Part shown: positions 23,844 to 30,828 of the stretch, piece after piece
Layout of the letters: every line of letters starts with the position of its first letter
Position numbering within the stretch: position 1 is the first letter of the stretch
Assembly: GCF_902779965.1 (NCBI RefSeq)
Contig: NZ_CACZDK010000046.1
Span: 1-36,117 of the forward strand
DNA: 36,117 nucleotides
Direction of reading: 5' to 3'
Origin: Fibrobacter succinogenes
Lineage (GTDB): Bacteria; Fibrobacterota; Fibrobacteria; Fibrobacterales; Fibrobacteraceae
Made by a program: the position numbers and the translations under genes
The notes under the pieces: generated by a model
What the model was told of the DNA's origin: nothing
The model's database searches: none
The model's input: only the letters and a program-made list of their open reading frames with translations

Positions 23844-25307
23844 ATGAAAAGAACTCTCTTTTCTGTTTTATCCATTGCTTTGGCTACTGCTTTTTCAACA
23901 GCATCCGCTTTTACTTTGAGGGGGACCGTTAAAAATAAAAGCGATTCTGTTCCGCTTCATGCAACGGTAAAATTGCTGAAGAAGGGGCTTGAAGCAGAAA
24001 CGAATCGCTCTGGTGCTTTTGTCATTCGTGAAGATGATGTGGTTGCTTTACGAAACTTGCGTGCTGCGGTAGGGCATTTTAGCTTATTGAACGGAATTCT
24101 GAATTTTACGCAGGGCGGTAGCGCCCCCGTGCAGGTCCAGGTTTTTGACATGAACGGAAATCAGGTTCTTGCCAAGACGTTGCGAGGTTCCGGAAGTGTT
24201 GATCTTGCGGCTTCTATTCAAGCTCAAGGGAATTATGTTGCAAAGATTAAGCTTGGCTCTGCGCAAGAAACTGTTCGCTTTAGCACTCTAGGCAATGTTT
24301 CGGGTGCAAAGAGCTCTGCTGAGAAGTTTGCTTTGTTCAAAGAAGGGGATGATGGCGATACCTTGCGAGTTGTGGCAACGGATTACGATACATTGTTTGT
24401 TCCGCTCTCGAATCTTGATACGACTTTAGACATTAAGCTAAGCAGGGCTGCCGATAAGCAAACTTACGCGTTTGGATATGCCATGGGTAATGAACCAACT
24501 CCGAGTAAGGGCTGTGGCAAGGAAAACACGCTGAAGGACAACTTCACGTTCACCAGTGCTGGCATCGAACACGAAATCTACCTTACTTTGCCTGAAAACT
24601 ATGATAATAACAAGCCCTATCGTTTGGTGTTCGGCATGCACTACATGGGAGGCTCTGCCAAGAACGTTGCAACGAGGGAAGGCTACTACGGATTTAGAAA
24701 CCAGCCGGGCGCCAAGGAAAATACCATCTTTGTGGCACCGCACGGATACACGGACGAGAACGGCAAGGAAAATCCATGGCGCTGCGGTGACGACAAGGAT
24801 CACGTCTTCTTTGATGAATTCCTCACTTACCTGAACGAAAATCTTTGTGTCGATACATCTCGCGTGTTCTCCATCGGGTTTAGCTTTGGCGCCATGTTCA
24901 GTAACTCGCTGGCTCAAGATTTTCAGCACCGCTTGCGTGGTGTGGTGGTGTTCTCCACGATGGACCAGGTGATTTACATGCCCAAGAACAAGGGGCTCCC
25001 AATAGCATGGATGGGAACCGTCGGCATGAGTGACAATCTCTGTACGCCAAAGCTTGGGCGCAGCGCTCGTGACAGGATTTTAAAGAACAACGGAAAGCCC
25101 GGCGCAGATGGAAAATTCACCGATGCCAGGGGCGAAGAGGCGGAAGAATACTCCGGTGGCAAACACGTGTGCTACGATTACAAGACTGTCGATCCGCGTT
25201 TCCCCGTGAAGTGGTGCACGTTCGACGGCGAGCACACGTACAACCCCCGCGAAGATGGAAAAGTTTGGACAACCGAAACGGGCTGGGAATTCATCACGCA
25301 GTTCTAG
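23844..25307 (+). CDS. Secreted CE1-type esterase (feruloyl/acetyl-xylan esterase-like), copy 1
   Basis: 487 residues from ATG at 23844 (AAGGAG 7 nt upstream); an earlier in-frame ATG lacks this site and the signal peptide. Signal peptide ends STASA|F near 22. Residues about 24-66 resemble a carboxypeptidase-regulatory-like beta domain, and about 96-148 a sorting/FlgD-like domain (VQVFDMNGNQVLAKTLRGSG). The alpha/beta-hydrolase domain follows from about 205: TPSKGCG, nucleophile S347 in IGFSFGAMF, D397 in GMSDNLC, H464 in DGEHTYNP. The HG before the Asp in the other two copies is replaced here (TVGMSD). It probably releases ester-linked groups from hemicellulose; ferulate versus acetate cannot be decided. 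A homologue of the two genes at 33831 and 35619. Confidence 0.88.
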   Translation: MKRTLFSVLSIALATAFSTASAFTLRGTVKNKSDSVPLHATVKLLKKGLEAETNRSGAFVIREDDVVALRNLRAAVGHFSLLNGILNFTQGGSAPVQVQVFDMNGNQVLAKTLRGSGSVDLAASIQAQGNYVAKIKLGSAQETVRFSTLGNVSGAKSSAEKFALFKEGDDGDTLRVVATDYDTLFVPLSNLDTTLDIKLSRAADKQTYAFGYAMGNEPTPSKGCGKENTLKDNFTFTSAGIEHEIYLTLPENYDNNKPYRLVFGMHYMGGSAKNVATREGYYGFRNQPGAKENTIFVAPHGYTDENGKENPWRCGDDKDHVFFDEFLTYLNENLCVDTSRVFSIGFSFGAMFSNSLAQDFQHRLRGVVVFSTMDQVIYMPKNKGLPIAWMGTVGMSDNLCTPKLGRSARDRILKNNGKPGADGKFTDARGEEAEEYSGGKHVCYDYKTVDPRFPVKWCTFDGEHTYNPREDGKVWTTETGWEFITQF

Positions 25308-25333
25308 TGGAATTTTCTTCATAGTAAACAATG

Positions 25334-25362
25334 AAGCCCTCCTTACGGGGAGGACTTTTTTG
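25334..25362 (+). terminator. Intrinsic terminator after esterase copy 1
   Basis: AAG-C-CCTCC, loop TTACGG, GGAGG-A-CTT then TTTTT: a G/C-rich stem with one mismatch and a T-run, 27 nt past the stop. Confidence 0.75.
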
Positions 25363-25444
25363 TTAAAAAACTTGGTTCAAAATTATACTTTGTGATAAAA
25401 TTGTAATATTTTATGAATGTGGAACTTATCCAAATTTTTCAGTA

Positions 25445-25456
25445 TATATTTCTAAC
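25445..25456 (+). promoter_or_regulatory. Candidate -7 box TATATTTC 4 nt before a small ORF
   Basis: TATATTTC at 25445-25452, TAAC, then ATG. It has the same 4-nt spacing as at 2758, 26269 and 30817. No Shine-Dalgarno sequence. Confidence 0.35.
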
Positions 25457-25540
25457 ATGCAAAACTGGTATCTTATAATCGTTCTTTCAATAGTTTTTGT
25501 ATCGGCGCTTTTTGCTTCGACAGCAGCTTCGCCGATGTAA
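25457..25540 (+). CDS. Candidate 27-residue single-helix membrane peptide
   Basis: ATG at 25457, stop TAA at 25538. The product begins MQNWYLIIVLSIVFVSALFA and ends STAASPM. One hydrophobic stretch of about 16 residues (YLIIVLSIVFVSALFA) fits a single membrane helix; alternatively ALFA|S could be a signal-peptide cleavage site with almost nothing left after it. A TATATTTC box lies 4 nt upstream. It stands alone between the terminator of the esterase gene and the terminator of rpe. No family recognised. It is short enough to occur by chance, but the composition and the promoter-like box make it worth recording. Confidence 0.4.
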   Translation: MQNWYLIIVLSIVFVSALFASTAASPM

Positions 25541-25553
25541 ATGAATTGCCACT

Positions 25554-25578
25554 ATAAAAAACGCCCGCTTGCGCGGGC
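25554..25578 (-). terminator. Intrinsic terminator of rpe
   Basis: On the minus strand GCCCGC-GCAA-GCGGGC (25563-25578) is followed by GTTTTTT, 39 nt past the rpe stop. Perfect 6-pair G/C stem. Confidence 0.85.
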
Positions 25579-25616
25579 TAAATTTGTTTTTGGCGATTTG
25601 AATTTGTTGGCAAGTG

Positions 25617-26264
25617 TTACTTGACTAAGTTCACGAATTCGCGGCACACGGCTTCTGGGTCCGGCTTGCCAAAGATTGCCGAGCCAACAACGAAGACGTT
25701 TGCGCCCGCTTCCTTGCAGGCGAGGATGTTGTCCAACTTAACACCGCCGTCGATTTGAATATCGAGTTCCGGCTTGAGCGCGCGCAGTTCGCGGATTTTG
25801 TCAAGGCAATACGGAATGAGACTCTGGCCGCCGAAGCCCGGGTTCACGGACATGATGAGCACCATGTCAACGATGTCGAGCACGTACTTGACGTTTTCCA
25901 GCGGGGTTGCCGGATTGATGGCCACTGCAGGCTTTACGCCGAGTTCTGCAATCTGGTGCAGCAAGCGGTCAAGGTGGTTTGTGGTTTCGGCGTGCACGCT
26001 GATGATGCTTGCTCCGGCTTTTGCAAATTCGCCCACGTAATTTTCGGGATTCTCGATCATCAAGTGGCAATCCAGCGGGAGCTTGGTGCCTTTTTTAACG
26101 CAAGCGGAAATTCCCGGACCAAAGCTGATGTTCGGGACAAAGTGCCCGTCCATGATGTCCAGGTGAACGAGGCCTGCGCCTCCGTTTTCGATGGCCTTGA
26201 GACCATTACCGAGTTCGAGGAAGTTTGCGTTCAAGACGCTGGGTGCGATGATTTGTTTAAGCAT
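25617..26264 (-). CDS. rpe: Ribulose-phosphate 3-epimerase
   Basis: 215 residues. Interconverts ribulose 5-phosphate and xylulose 5-phosphate in the cytoplasmic pentose phosphate pathway. TIM-barrel motifs in order: IAPSVLNANF, VHLDIMDGHFVPNISFGP, LDCHLMIENPENY, MSVNPGFGGQ, IQIDGGV, VGSAIFG. The metal-binding His and Asp residues (HLDIMDGH, CHLMIE, DGG) are all present. Length is typical. It is divergent from the Lys/Ala-rich CBM48-like gene with a 69-nt spacer. TATATTTG ends 4 nt before the ATG and no Shine-Dalgarno sequence is present, suggesting a leaderless mRNA. Confidence 0.96.
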   Translation of the reverse strand: MLKQIIAPSVLNANFLELGNGLKAIENGGAGLVHLDIMDGHFVPNISFGPGISACVKKGTKLPLDCHLMIENPENYVGEFAKAGASIISVHAETTNHLDRLLHQIAELGVKPAVAINPATPLENVKYVLDIVDMVLIMSVNPGFGGQSLIPYCLDKIRELRALKPELDIQIDGGVKLDNILACKEAGANVFVVGSAIFGKPDPEAVCREFVNLVK

Positions 26265-26268
26265 AGTT

Positions 26269-26276
26269 CAAATATA
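26269..26276 (-). promoter_or_regulatory. rpe: Candidate -7 box TATATTTG 4 nt before rpe
   Basis: Exact TAnnTTTG on the minus strand followed by AACT and ATG. With transcription usually starting several bases after this box, the mRNA would start at or near the ATG. Confidence 0.45.
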
Positions 26277-26297
26277 GCAAAATAAATTTTTTTTTAC

Positions 26298-26327
26298 TAA
26301 ATTTAAAAGCACTAAGAATAAGAGGAG
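26298..26327 (+). promoter_or_regulatory. Candidate -7 box and strong ribosome-binding site of the CBM48-like gene
   Basis: TAAATTTA at 26298-26305 and AGAGGAG at 26321-26327, 6 nt before the ATG at 26334. The strong Shine-Dalgarno sequence contrasts with the divergent rpe start. Confidence 0.45.
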
Positions 26328-26333
26328 ATTATT

Positions 26334-26804
26334 ATGTCCAAAAACTCTAAAACTGTAGTAGCAAAACCAGTTGCAAAGAAAACGGCGACGAAGGCTGCGA
26401 AGCCGGTTGCCAGGAAGGCCGAAGCTAAGGCCGCTCCGGAAAAGAAGGCTGCGCCGAAGGCCGCTAAGCCGGCTGCCAAGGTTGCAAAGTCTGTTGCAGA
26501 AACTCCGAAGGCCGAAGTTAAGCCCGCCAAGGCTCCTGCCAAGAAGGTTGCTGAAAAGCCCGCTAAGGCTGCCGCACCGGAAAAGGTTGCTGTGGAATTT
26601 ATCGCCGATTGCCCCCTTGCAACGACTGTTTCCATTGCCGGTTCTTTCAACAACTGGACTGTCGATGTTGACATGCTCAAGAAAGACAAGAAGACGGGTC
26701 TTTGGGTCGCAAAGATTTCCCTTGTTCCGGGCGACTATGAATATAAGTTTGTCTGTGATGGCAAGAACTGGGATGCTGGCGACAACAAGATCAAGCACGT
26801 GTAA
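26334..26804 (+). CDS. Lys/Ala/Pro-rich protein with C-terminal CBM48/AMPK-type glycogen-binding domain
   Basis: 156 residues. Residues 1 to about 84 are almost entirely Lys, Ala, Pro, Val and Glu in AAKPVAKK-like repeats, resembling histone H1-type bacterial nucleoid proteins. Residues about 85-156 form an isoamylase-N/AMPK-beta-like domain: VSIAGSFNNW, KKTGLWVAKISL, PGDYEYKFVCDGKNWD. The Trp and Lys of the sugar-binding face are present. No signal peptide or membrane segment, so cytoplasmic. No catalytic domain is attached. The tail might bind nucleic acid or act as a linker; the domain may bind glycogen, which Fibrobacter is known to store. Well expressed by its ribosome-binding site and codon use. 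Function unknown. Confidence 0.8.
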   Translation: MSKNSKTVVAKPVAKKTATKAAKPVARKAEAKAAPEKKAAPKAAKPAAKVAKSVAETPKAEVKPAKAPAKKVAEKPAKAAAPEKVAVEFIADCPLATTVSIAGSFNNWTVDVDMLKKDKKTGLWVAKISLVPGDYEYKFVCDGKNWDAGDNKIKHV

Positions 26805-26892
26805 TGCTTGAGGCCTCCGGCGGGATTCGCGATTTTATTTCATAATTCTAAACGCCGTAGGCGCAAAAAAAATCCAGTGCTATTTTATTCGT

Positions 26893-26925
26893 AAAACGTT
26901 GGCATCGCCCAGCGTTTTTCATTTT
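26893..26925 (+). terminator. Intrinsic terminator-like hairpin after the CBM48-like gene
   Basis: AAAACGTTGG, loop CATCGC, CCAGCGTTTT (10 pairs, one G-T) followed by TC and ATTTT. It is nested inside an outer inverted repeat, CTATTTTA (26880-26887) with TAAAATAG (26929-26936). Confidence 0.65.
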
Positions 26926-26969
26926 GTGTAAAATAGTAAGCTGGTGAAAAACGAAAATATCGTTATAAT

Positions 26970-27014
26970 TCTAAGTTCTAAGTTCTAAGCTCTAAGTTCT
27001 ATTTTCTAAATTTG
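26970..27014 (+). promoter_or_regulatory. lysA: Heptad-array promoter-like element of lysA
   Basis: TAAGTTC TAAGTTC TAAGCTC TAAGTTC, then TATTTTC, then TAAATTTG at 27007-27014, 7 nt and ATG. The heptads and the box share one 7-nt phase. It is nearly identical to the minus-strand element before the glycosyltransferase gene (8104-8150). No Shine-Dalgarno sequence follows. Confidence 0.55.
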
Positions 27015-27021
27015 CACCCGT

Positions 27022-28281
27022 ATGAAAAATTCCATCCCTGATTCAGTGCTTTTGAAAGCGGCCAGTGAATACGGCACTCCGCTTTGGATTTATGACCGTG
27101 CGACGATTGAACGTGCTGTAAAGGACGTGCAGGTTTTTGACACTGTACGCTTTGCCCAGAAGGCATGCCCGAACCTTTCCGTGGTTTCGCTTATCCGCAA
27201 GCTTGGCTGCGTTGTCGATGCAGTCTCCGCTGGCGAAATTGTGCGTGCTCTCAAGGCAGGTTTCAAGGGTGGACAGCAGAAGGGCAAGGTTCCTGAAATT
27301 GTCTACACGGCTGATATCTTCGACCGCGACGCTCTCGAACTCGTGAAGAAGTACGACATCGCCGTGAACGTGGGCTCTCCGGACATGATCCAGCAACTCG
27401 CTGATTTCGGCGTGAAGTCTGAACTCACCATCCGCGTGAACCCGGGCTTTGGTCATGGCCATTCCCGCAAGACAAATACCGGTGGCGATTTGAGCAAGCA
27501 CGGCATTTGGCACGAACAGATTAAGGATTGCATCAAGCTTGCCCAGAGCAACGGCATGTGGATCACTGGTCTTCACATGCACATCGGTTCTGGTACGGAC
27601 TTTGAACACTTGGCTCAGGTATGCGATGCCATGGTCGATGCTAGCCGTCGCTTGGGCTCTCACCTCCGCACGATCAGCGCTGGTGGTGGCCTCCCGATTC
27701 CGTATCACGAAGAAGAAAAGGGCAACCGCATTGACGTGAAGGCTTACTACGATTTGTGGGACAACGCCCGCAAGCGTATCCAGCAGAGCATCGGTCACGA
27801 CGTTCACCTCGAAGTGGAACCGGGCCGTTACCTTGTTGCAGAAAGCGGCTACCTCATTGCCGAAATCCGTGCCGTCAAGAAGCAGGGTGATAATTTGTTC
27901 TACCTCTTGGACGCTGGCTTTACCGATCTCGTTCGCCCGAGCTTCTACGGTAGCTACCACGCTATTTCTGTGGTCGCCCGTGATGGTCGTGAATTGAACG
28001 AAACGGTTGACGCTGTTGTGGCAGGCCCGCTCTGCGAATCCGGTGACGTGTTCACGCAGGAAGAAGGCGGCTTTGTGGTGACACGCAAGCTCCCGAAGGC
28101 TCAGGTGGGCGACTTGTTGATTCTCCATGACGCCGGTGCTTACGGTGCCGCCATGAGCAGTAACTACAACAGCCGTCGCTACGCTGCCGAAACGATGTAC
28201 ACGAATGGCGAAATCAAGCTTATTCGCGAACGCCAGACTTTCGAACAGCTCTTGCAGAACGACAGAATTATTGAATTATAA
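27022..28281 (+). CDS. lysA: Diaminopimelate decarboxylase
   Basis: 419 residues. PLP enzyme converting meso-diaminopimelate to lysine, the last step of lysine synthesis. Seen: TPLWIYD near the N-terminus, the PLP lysine K47 in VRFAQKA, CVVDAVSAGE, VNPGFGHG, HMHIGSGTD, the GGGLPIPY loop, EPGRYLV, CESGDVF, and GAYGAAMSSNYN. All hallmarks of fold type III decarboxylases are present and the length is normal. Monocistronic. Start codon ATG with a TAAATTTG box 7 nt upstream and no Shine-Dalgarno sequence. Paralogous carboxynorspermidine or arginine decarboxylases are unlikely because of length and the CESGD motif. Confidence 0.93.
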   Translation: MKNSIPDSVLLKAASEYGTPLWIYDRATIERAVKDVQVFDTVRFAQKACPNLSVVSLIRKLGCVVDAVSAGEIVRALKAGFKGGQQKGKVPEIVYTADIFDRDALELVKKYDIAVNVGSPDMIQQLADFGVKSELTIRVNPGFGHGHSRKTNTGGDLSKHGIWHEQIKDCIKLAQSNGMWITGLHMHIGSGTDFEHLAQVCDAMVDASRRLGSHLRTISAGGGLPIPYHEEEKGNRIDVKAYYDLWDNARKRIQQSIGHDVHLEVEPGRYLVAESGYLIAEIRAVKKQGDNLFYLLDAGFTDLVRPSFYGSYHAISVVARDGRELNETVDAVVAGPLCESGDVFTQEEGGFVVTRKLPKAQVGDLLILHDAGAYGAAMSSNYNSRRYAAETMYTNGEIKLIRERQTFEQLLQNDRIIEL

Positions 28282-28291
28282 ACTTCGCATA

Positions 28292-28352
28292 GCTTCGTTG
28301 CTCGCCTCCTTACGTACATCTTAGTACGCTACGGAGGCTCGCGTCTTGCTCT
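28292..28352 (-). repeat. Palindromic intergenic repeat, family B copy 1
   Basis: Inverted arms CCTCC/GGAGG (28305-28309, 28333-28337) and CGTAC/GTACG. Read on the minus strand it shares GCAAGAC, GTAGCGTAC and TGTACGT in the same order with 33746-33812. Confidence 0.65.
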
Positions 28353-28672
28353 GCTCGTTTCTAATTCAATACTGAAGTTGGATTGTAGTTGATTTGATAT
28401 AATCAAGATTATTGCTCCGCTTTCTTTATATAGAGATAAAGTGGTAAAGTTGTGAAAAATGGTTGTTGTTGCGAGAATGGAGCGTCGGCCAAGGTATTTT
28501 CTTCGCAGTAGCGTGCAAAACGAGAGTCGTGAACGACTCTAGCAGGCGTTCATGACCGAGTGAAGCCGCTGACGCCGTAGGCGTCAAAAGCATCAAAGGC
28601 GAATGCTGCGGTTGCACTTGTGCAAACATAGCTGAGCCGTAATTGCTGATGCTTTTTCAAAAATCAAATTAC

Positions 28673-28680
28673 TACCTTTG
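28673..28680 (+). promoter_or_regulatory. Candidate -7 box TACCTTTG before the transporter gene
   Basis: Exact TAnnTTTG match, 17 nt before the ATG at 28698. Confidence 0.35.
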
Positions 28681-28697
28681 CTCTCGGAAATAAGACT

Positions 28698-29600
28698 ATG
28701 GGAAATTTACGCGCGATTCTCATGCCCATTGCGATTCTTGCGGGCATCCTCATTCCTCAGGCGCACTTTTTGTCGCCGCTCTTGCCGTTCACTATCGGCA
28801 TCATGATGTTCCTTACGTTCGTGACGAAAATTCCGCCGCAAACGCATGGCTACACGTTCAAGATTGAGGTTCGAGCTTTTGTCGTGAGCCTTATCATGAT
28901 TGCGCTCCTCTGGGGAATTGTGGAACTATTCCACTTGCCGCGCGAGGTGCTTTTGGGCGGTGCGATTATTGCGCTTTGCCCACCTGCGAATGCGGCCCCT
29001 GCGATGGCGAAGATGCTTGGTGGCAGTGCGTCCCTGGCGCTCAAGATTTTTCTCAGCGGAAATTTGATAGCCTGCTTTAGCATTCCGATTGTCTTTGGGT
29101 ATTTGACTGGATCCAATGCGAACCTCTCCGAAATTGCGATGAAGATTTTCAACACAATACAACCGATTATCAGCATTCCCCTGGCGTTTGCGTTTGGACT
29201 CCGTAACTTTTACCCGGAACTTGCCGACCGTGCCGCAAAATACCAAAAGTACACCATGTTCGTTTGGACGTTCTCGGTGTTCATTATTTTGTCTAAGGCA
29301 AGCTTCGACATTCGCGAGATGGGCTTTGCCGACTTGTGGAATAGCGGAAAGCTCCCGCTCATGGCTGCAGTTTCGCTGGTGCTTTGCATTGTGCAGTTCT
29401 GGCTTGGCTGGGTGTGCGAACGCGGCCGCCGTCCAATTGAAGGATCGCAGAGCATGGGCCAAAAGAACACGACGCTTGTCATCTGGGTCTCTAGCCTTTA
29501 CGCAGGCCCGGTTGTAGCGCTCGCTCCGACTTGCTATGTTGTATGGCAAAATCTTGTGCTCAGCTACATGACCGCTAAGATAAAGCCGAAGAATAGTTAA
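28698..29600 (+). CDS. Bile acid:sodium symporter (BASS)-like membrane transporter
   Basis: 300 residues with about nine to ten hydrophobic helices. The segment GGAIIALCPPANAAPAMAKMLGGSASLALKIF (given here only as a region, about residues 91-122) has the Pro/Asn/Gly-rich discontinuous helix typical of the BASS and arsenite permease-like superfamily. GQKNTT-like sequence near residue 255 (MGQKNTTLVIW) matches the second crossing region. It would move an organic anion across the inner membrane, coupled to Na+ or H+; the substrate is unknown. Single gene. No neighbour points to a pathway. The superfamily is reasonably certain, the substrate is not. Confidence 0.75.
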   Translation: MGNLRAILMPIAILAGILIPQAHFLSPLLPFTIGIMMFLTFVTKIPPQTHGYTFKIEVRAFVVSLIMIALLWGIVELFHLPREVLLGGAIIALCPPANAAPAMAKMLGGSASLALKIFLSGNLIACFSIPIVFGYLTGSNANLSEIAMKIFNTIQPIISIPLAFAFGLRNFYPELADRAAKYQKYTMFVWTFSVFIILSKASFDIREMGFADLWNSGKLPLMAAVSLVLCIVQFWLGWVCERGRRPIEGSQSMGQKNTTLVIWVSSLYAGPVVALAPTCYVVWQNLVLSYMTAKIKPKNS

Positions 29601-29658
29601 GAACTACGATTGTTTAGGGCTACTTTGTAGTAATTTTAAGTTGCTAGAAATTTTTTAA

Positions 29659-29895
29659 CAATTTCTATTAGCTAGTTTGTATGGCAAAGTAATATTGTCC
29701 GTATTGGAGAATACTTTACAAAGTATTGTTACTATTGCGTCGAGTTTTAAATTATATTATTACGGTGAAGAGAGATTTTTTGTTCATGGAGTATGGGCGG
29801 GGACGCTTATAGCTCCTAATGCTAAATTGGTATTGGGGCAAACGCAGAAAAAATGTATCATCCTAAAAAATAATCATGTCCAATACTCCGTTTAA
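29659..29895 (+). pseudogene. Remnant of a secreted-protein module
   Basis: An open frame from 29659 (after TAA at 29656) to a stop at 29893-29895 has no ATG or Shine-Dalgarno sequence at its front; the only start-like codon is TTG at 29677. The piece FVHGVWAGTLIAPNAKLVLGQ resembles a recurring module of secreted Fibrobacter-type proteins (GTLIAPNA followed by LGQ). Upstream parts of such a protein are missing. An inverted repeat AGAAATT/AATTTCT (29646-29666) lies at its edge. Most likely a decayed gene end; a short leaderless gene is the alternative. Confidence 0.4.
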
Positions 29896-29919
29896 TGTGG
29901 CTTGGATAGGAGGGCACAA

Positions 29920-30744
29920 ATGAAAAAAATAATTATTCCATTGCTGTTCTTGGTGACAGCTCTTTGGGCTGAAACAAAAGTTGAATTATTAGTTGTCATT
30001 GATATGGGGAATAATTTATTTAGTTACGATAAAATGGATTTTATAGATGTAGATGATGAAGAGTGTATGAGTTTATTTGCTAATCCTGCACTCGAGCCTA
30101 AAGATGTTGAAAAGTTGTCTGTTTTTTATTACGACTTGTATTGTGGTCGTGGTGGCTTGTGGAAATCGGCTCTAGATTCGAATATTTTGTTTGCTAGGTC
30201 TAGTGGTGGTAATTGCTGTGGGCAAGCTCTTGAATTTTATATTCTTACAGGGACTACCCATACATTGGGAGAAGTTATTGAAGATGAAATTACTCGCTAT
30301 AAAAAATGTGATTGCTTTGATGGAAATGATTCTTTGTTCAGTTTCCTTTTAACAGGTATTGATTCGGAGTTAATGCCTGAGGTTGAAAGAGAATTAAAGA
30401 AAGATATAGATATGCGTCGTTTTATCTTTTATGACATTAAACTGGCAAAAAGGCTGTATGTATCTGGAGGACCTTATGATGATTGCAGTGATATGGTTGA
30501 TTTATTTTTAGATATTCGTAACGGCGCCATTTCAAAAATTCCTTCAAATAATTCCCGCTTTGAATCTATCCGTGTTCAAGACCATCGTTTAATGGTTTCC
30601 CCGAAATTAGAAGGTCGTACGTTTATGTTATTCGATGTCAATGGCCATGAAATCCGTCGGGGTGTATTAAAGGATAATATGGAAATCCCTGCTTATCCGA
30701 CCGTTATCAAGATTCAGGATTTTGGTTCAAGGCTTTTAAAGTAA
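29920..30744 (+). CDS. Secreted hypothetical protein with C-terminal sorting-type domain
   Basis: 274 residues from ATG at 29920, 6 nt after AGGAGG; an upstream in-frame TTG would overlap that site. Signal peptide MKKIIIPLLFLVTALWA. The middle region is acidic with several Cys (CMSLF, LYCGRGG, GGNCCGQ, KKCDCFDG), so it probably forms disulfides. Residues about 215-274 look like a sorting-type tail: LMVSPKLEGRTFMLFDVNG, then EIRRGVLKDN, ending in SRLLK. No catalytic motif recognised. The base composition is clearly AT-richer than the flanking housekeeping genes, which may indicate recent acquisition. Function unknown. Confidence 0.7.
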   Translation: MKKIIIPLLFLVTALWAETKVELLVVIDMGNNLFSYDKMDFIDVDDEECMSLFANPALEPKDVEKLSVFYYDLYCGRGGLWKSALDSNILFARSSGGNCCGQALEFYILTGTTHTLGEVIEDEITRYKKCDCFDGNDSLFSFLLTGIDSELMPEVERELKKDIDMRRFIFYDIKLAKRLYVSGGPYDDCSDMVDLFLDIRNGAISKIPSNNSRFESIRVQDHRLMVSPKLEGRTFMLFDVNGHEIRRGVLKDNMEIPAYPTVIKIQDFGSRLLK

Positions 30745-30816
30745 CGTAAAAATCCTTTTTAGATTGATTACGCAAAAAAAATAATTTATTTTGATACTTT
30801 TTTCTTGAGACCATCT

Positions 30817-30828
30817 TATATTTATGTT
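30817..30828 (+). promoter_or_regulatory. Candidate -7 box TATATTTA 4 nt before a start codon
   Basis: TATATTTA at 30817-30824, TGTT, ATG at 30829. No Shine-Dalgarno sequence; same layout as 2758, 25445 and 26269. Confidence 0.35.

Larger units (their letters stand above)
28282..28697. other. Gene-free region with palindromic repeats
   Basis: 416 nt. It holds a palindromic repeat related to 33746-33812 (see 28292-28352), a hairpin AGAGTCGT-GA-ACGACTCT (28523-28540), a second hairpin GACGCC-GTA-GGCGTC (28571-28585), and a TACCTTTG promoter-like box (28673-28680) before the next gene. A 67-codon minus-strand open frame crossing these hairpins lacks coding features. Confidence 0.6.

Noticed and set aside
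28426..28629. 67-codon minus-strand frame in the gap after lysA
   Set aside because: It spans two perfect hairpins, has no ribosome-binding site and its product resembles nothing recognised; more likely repeat-derived noise.
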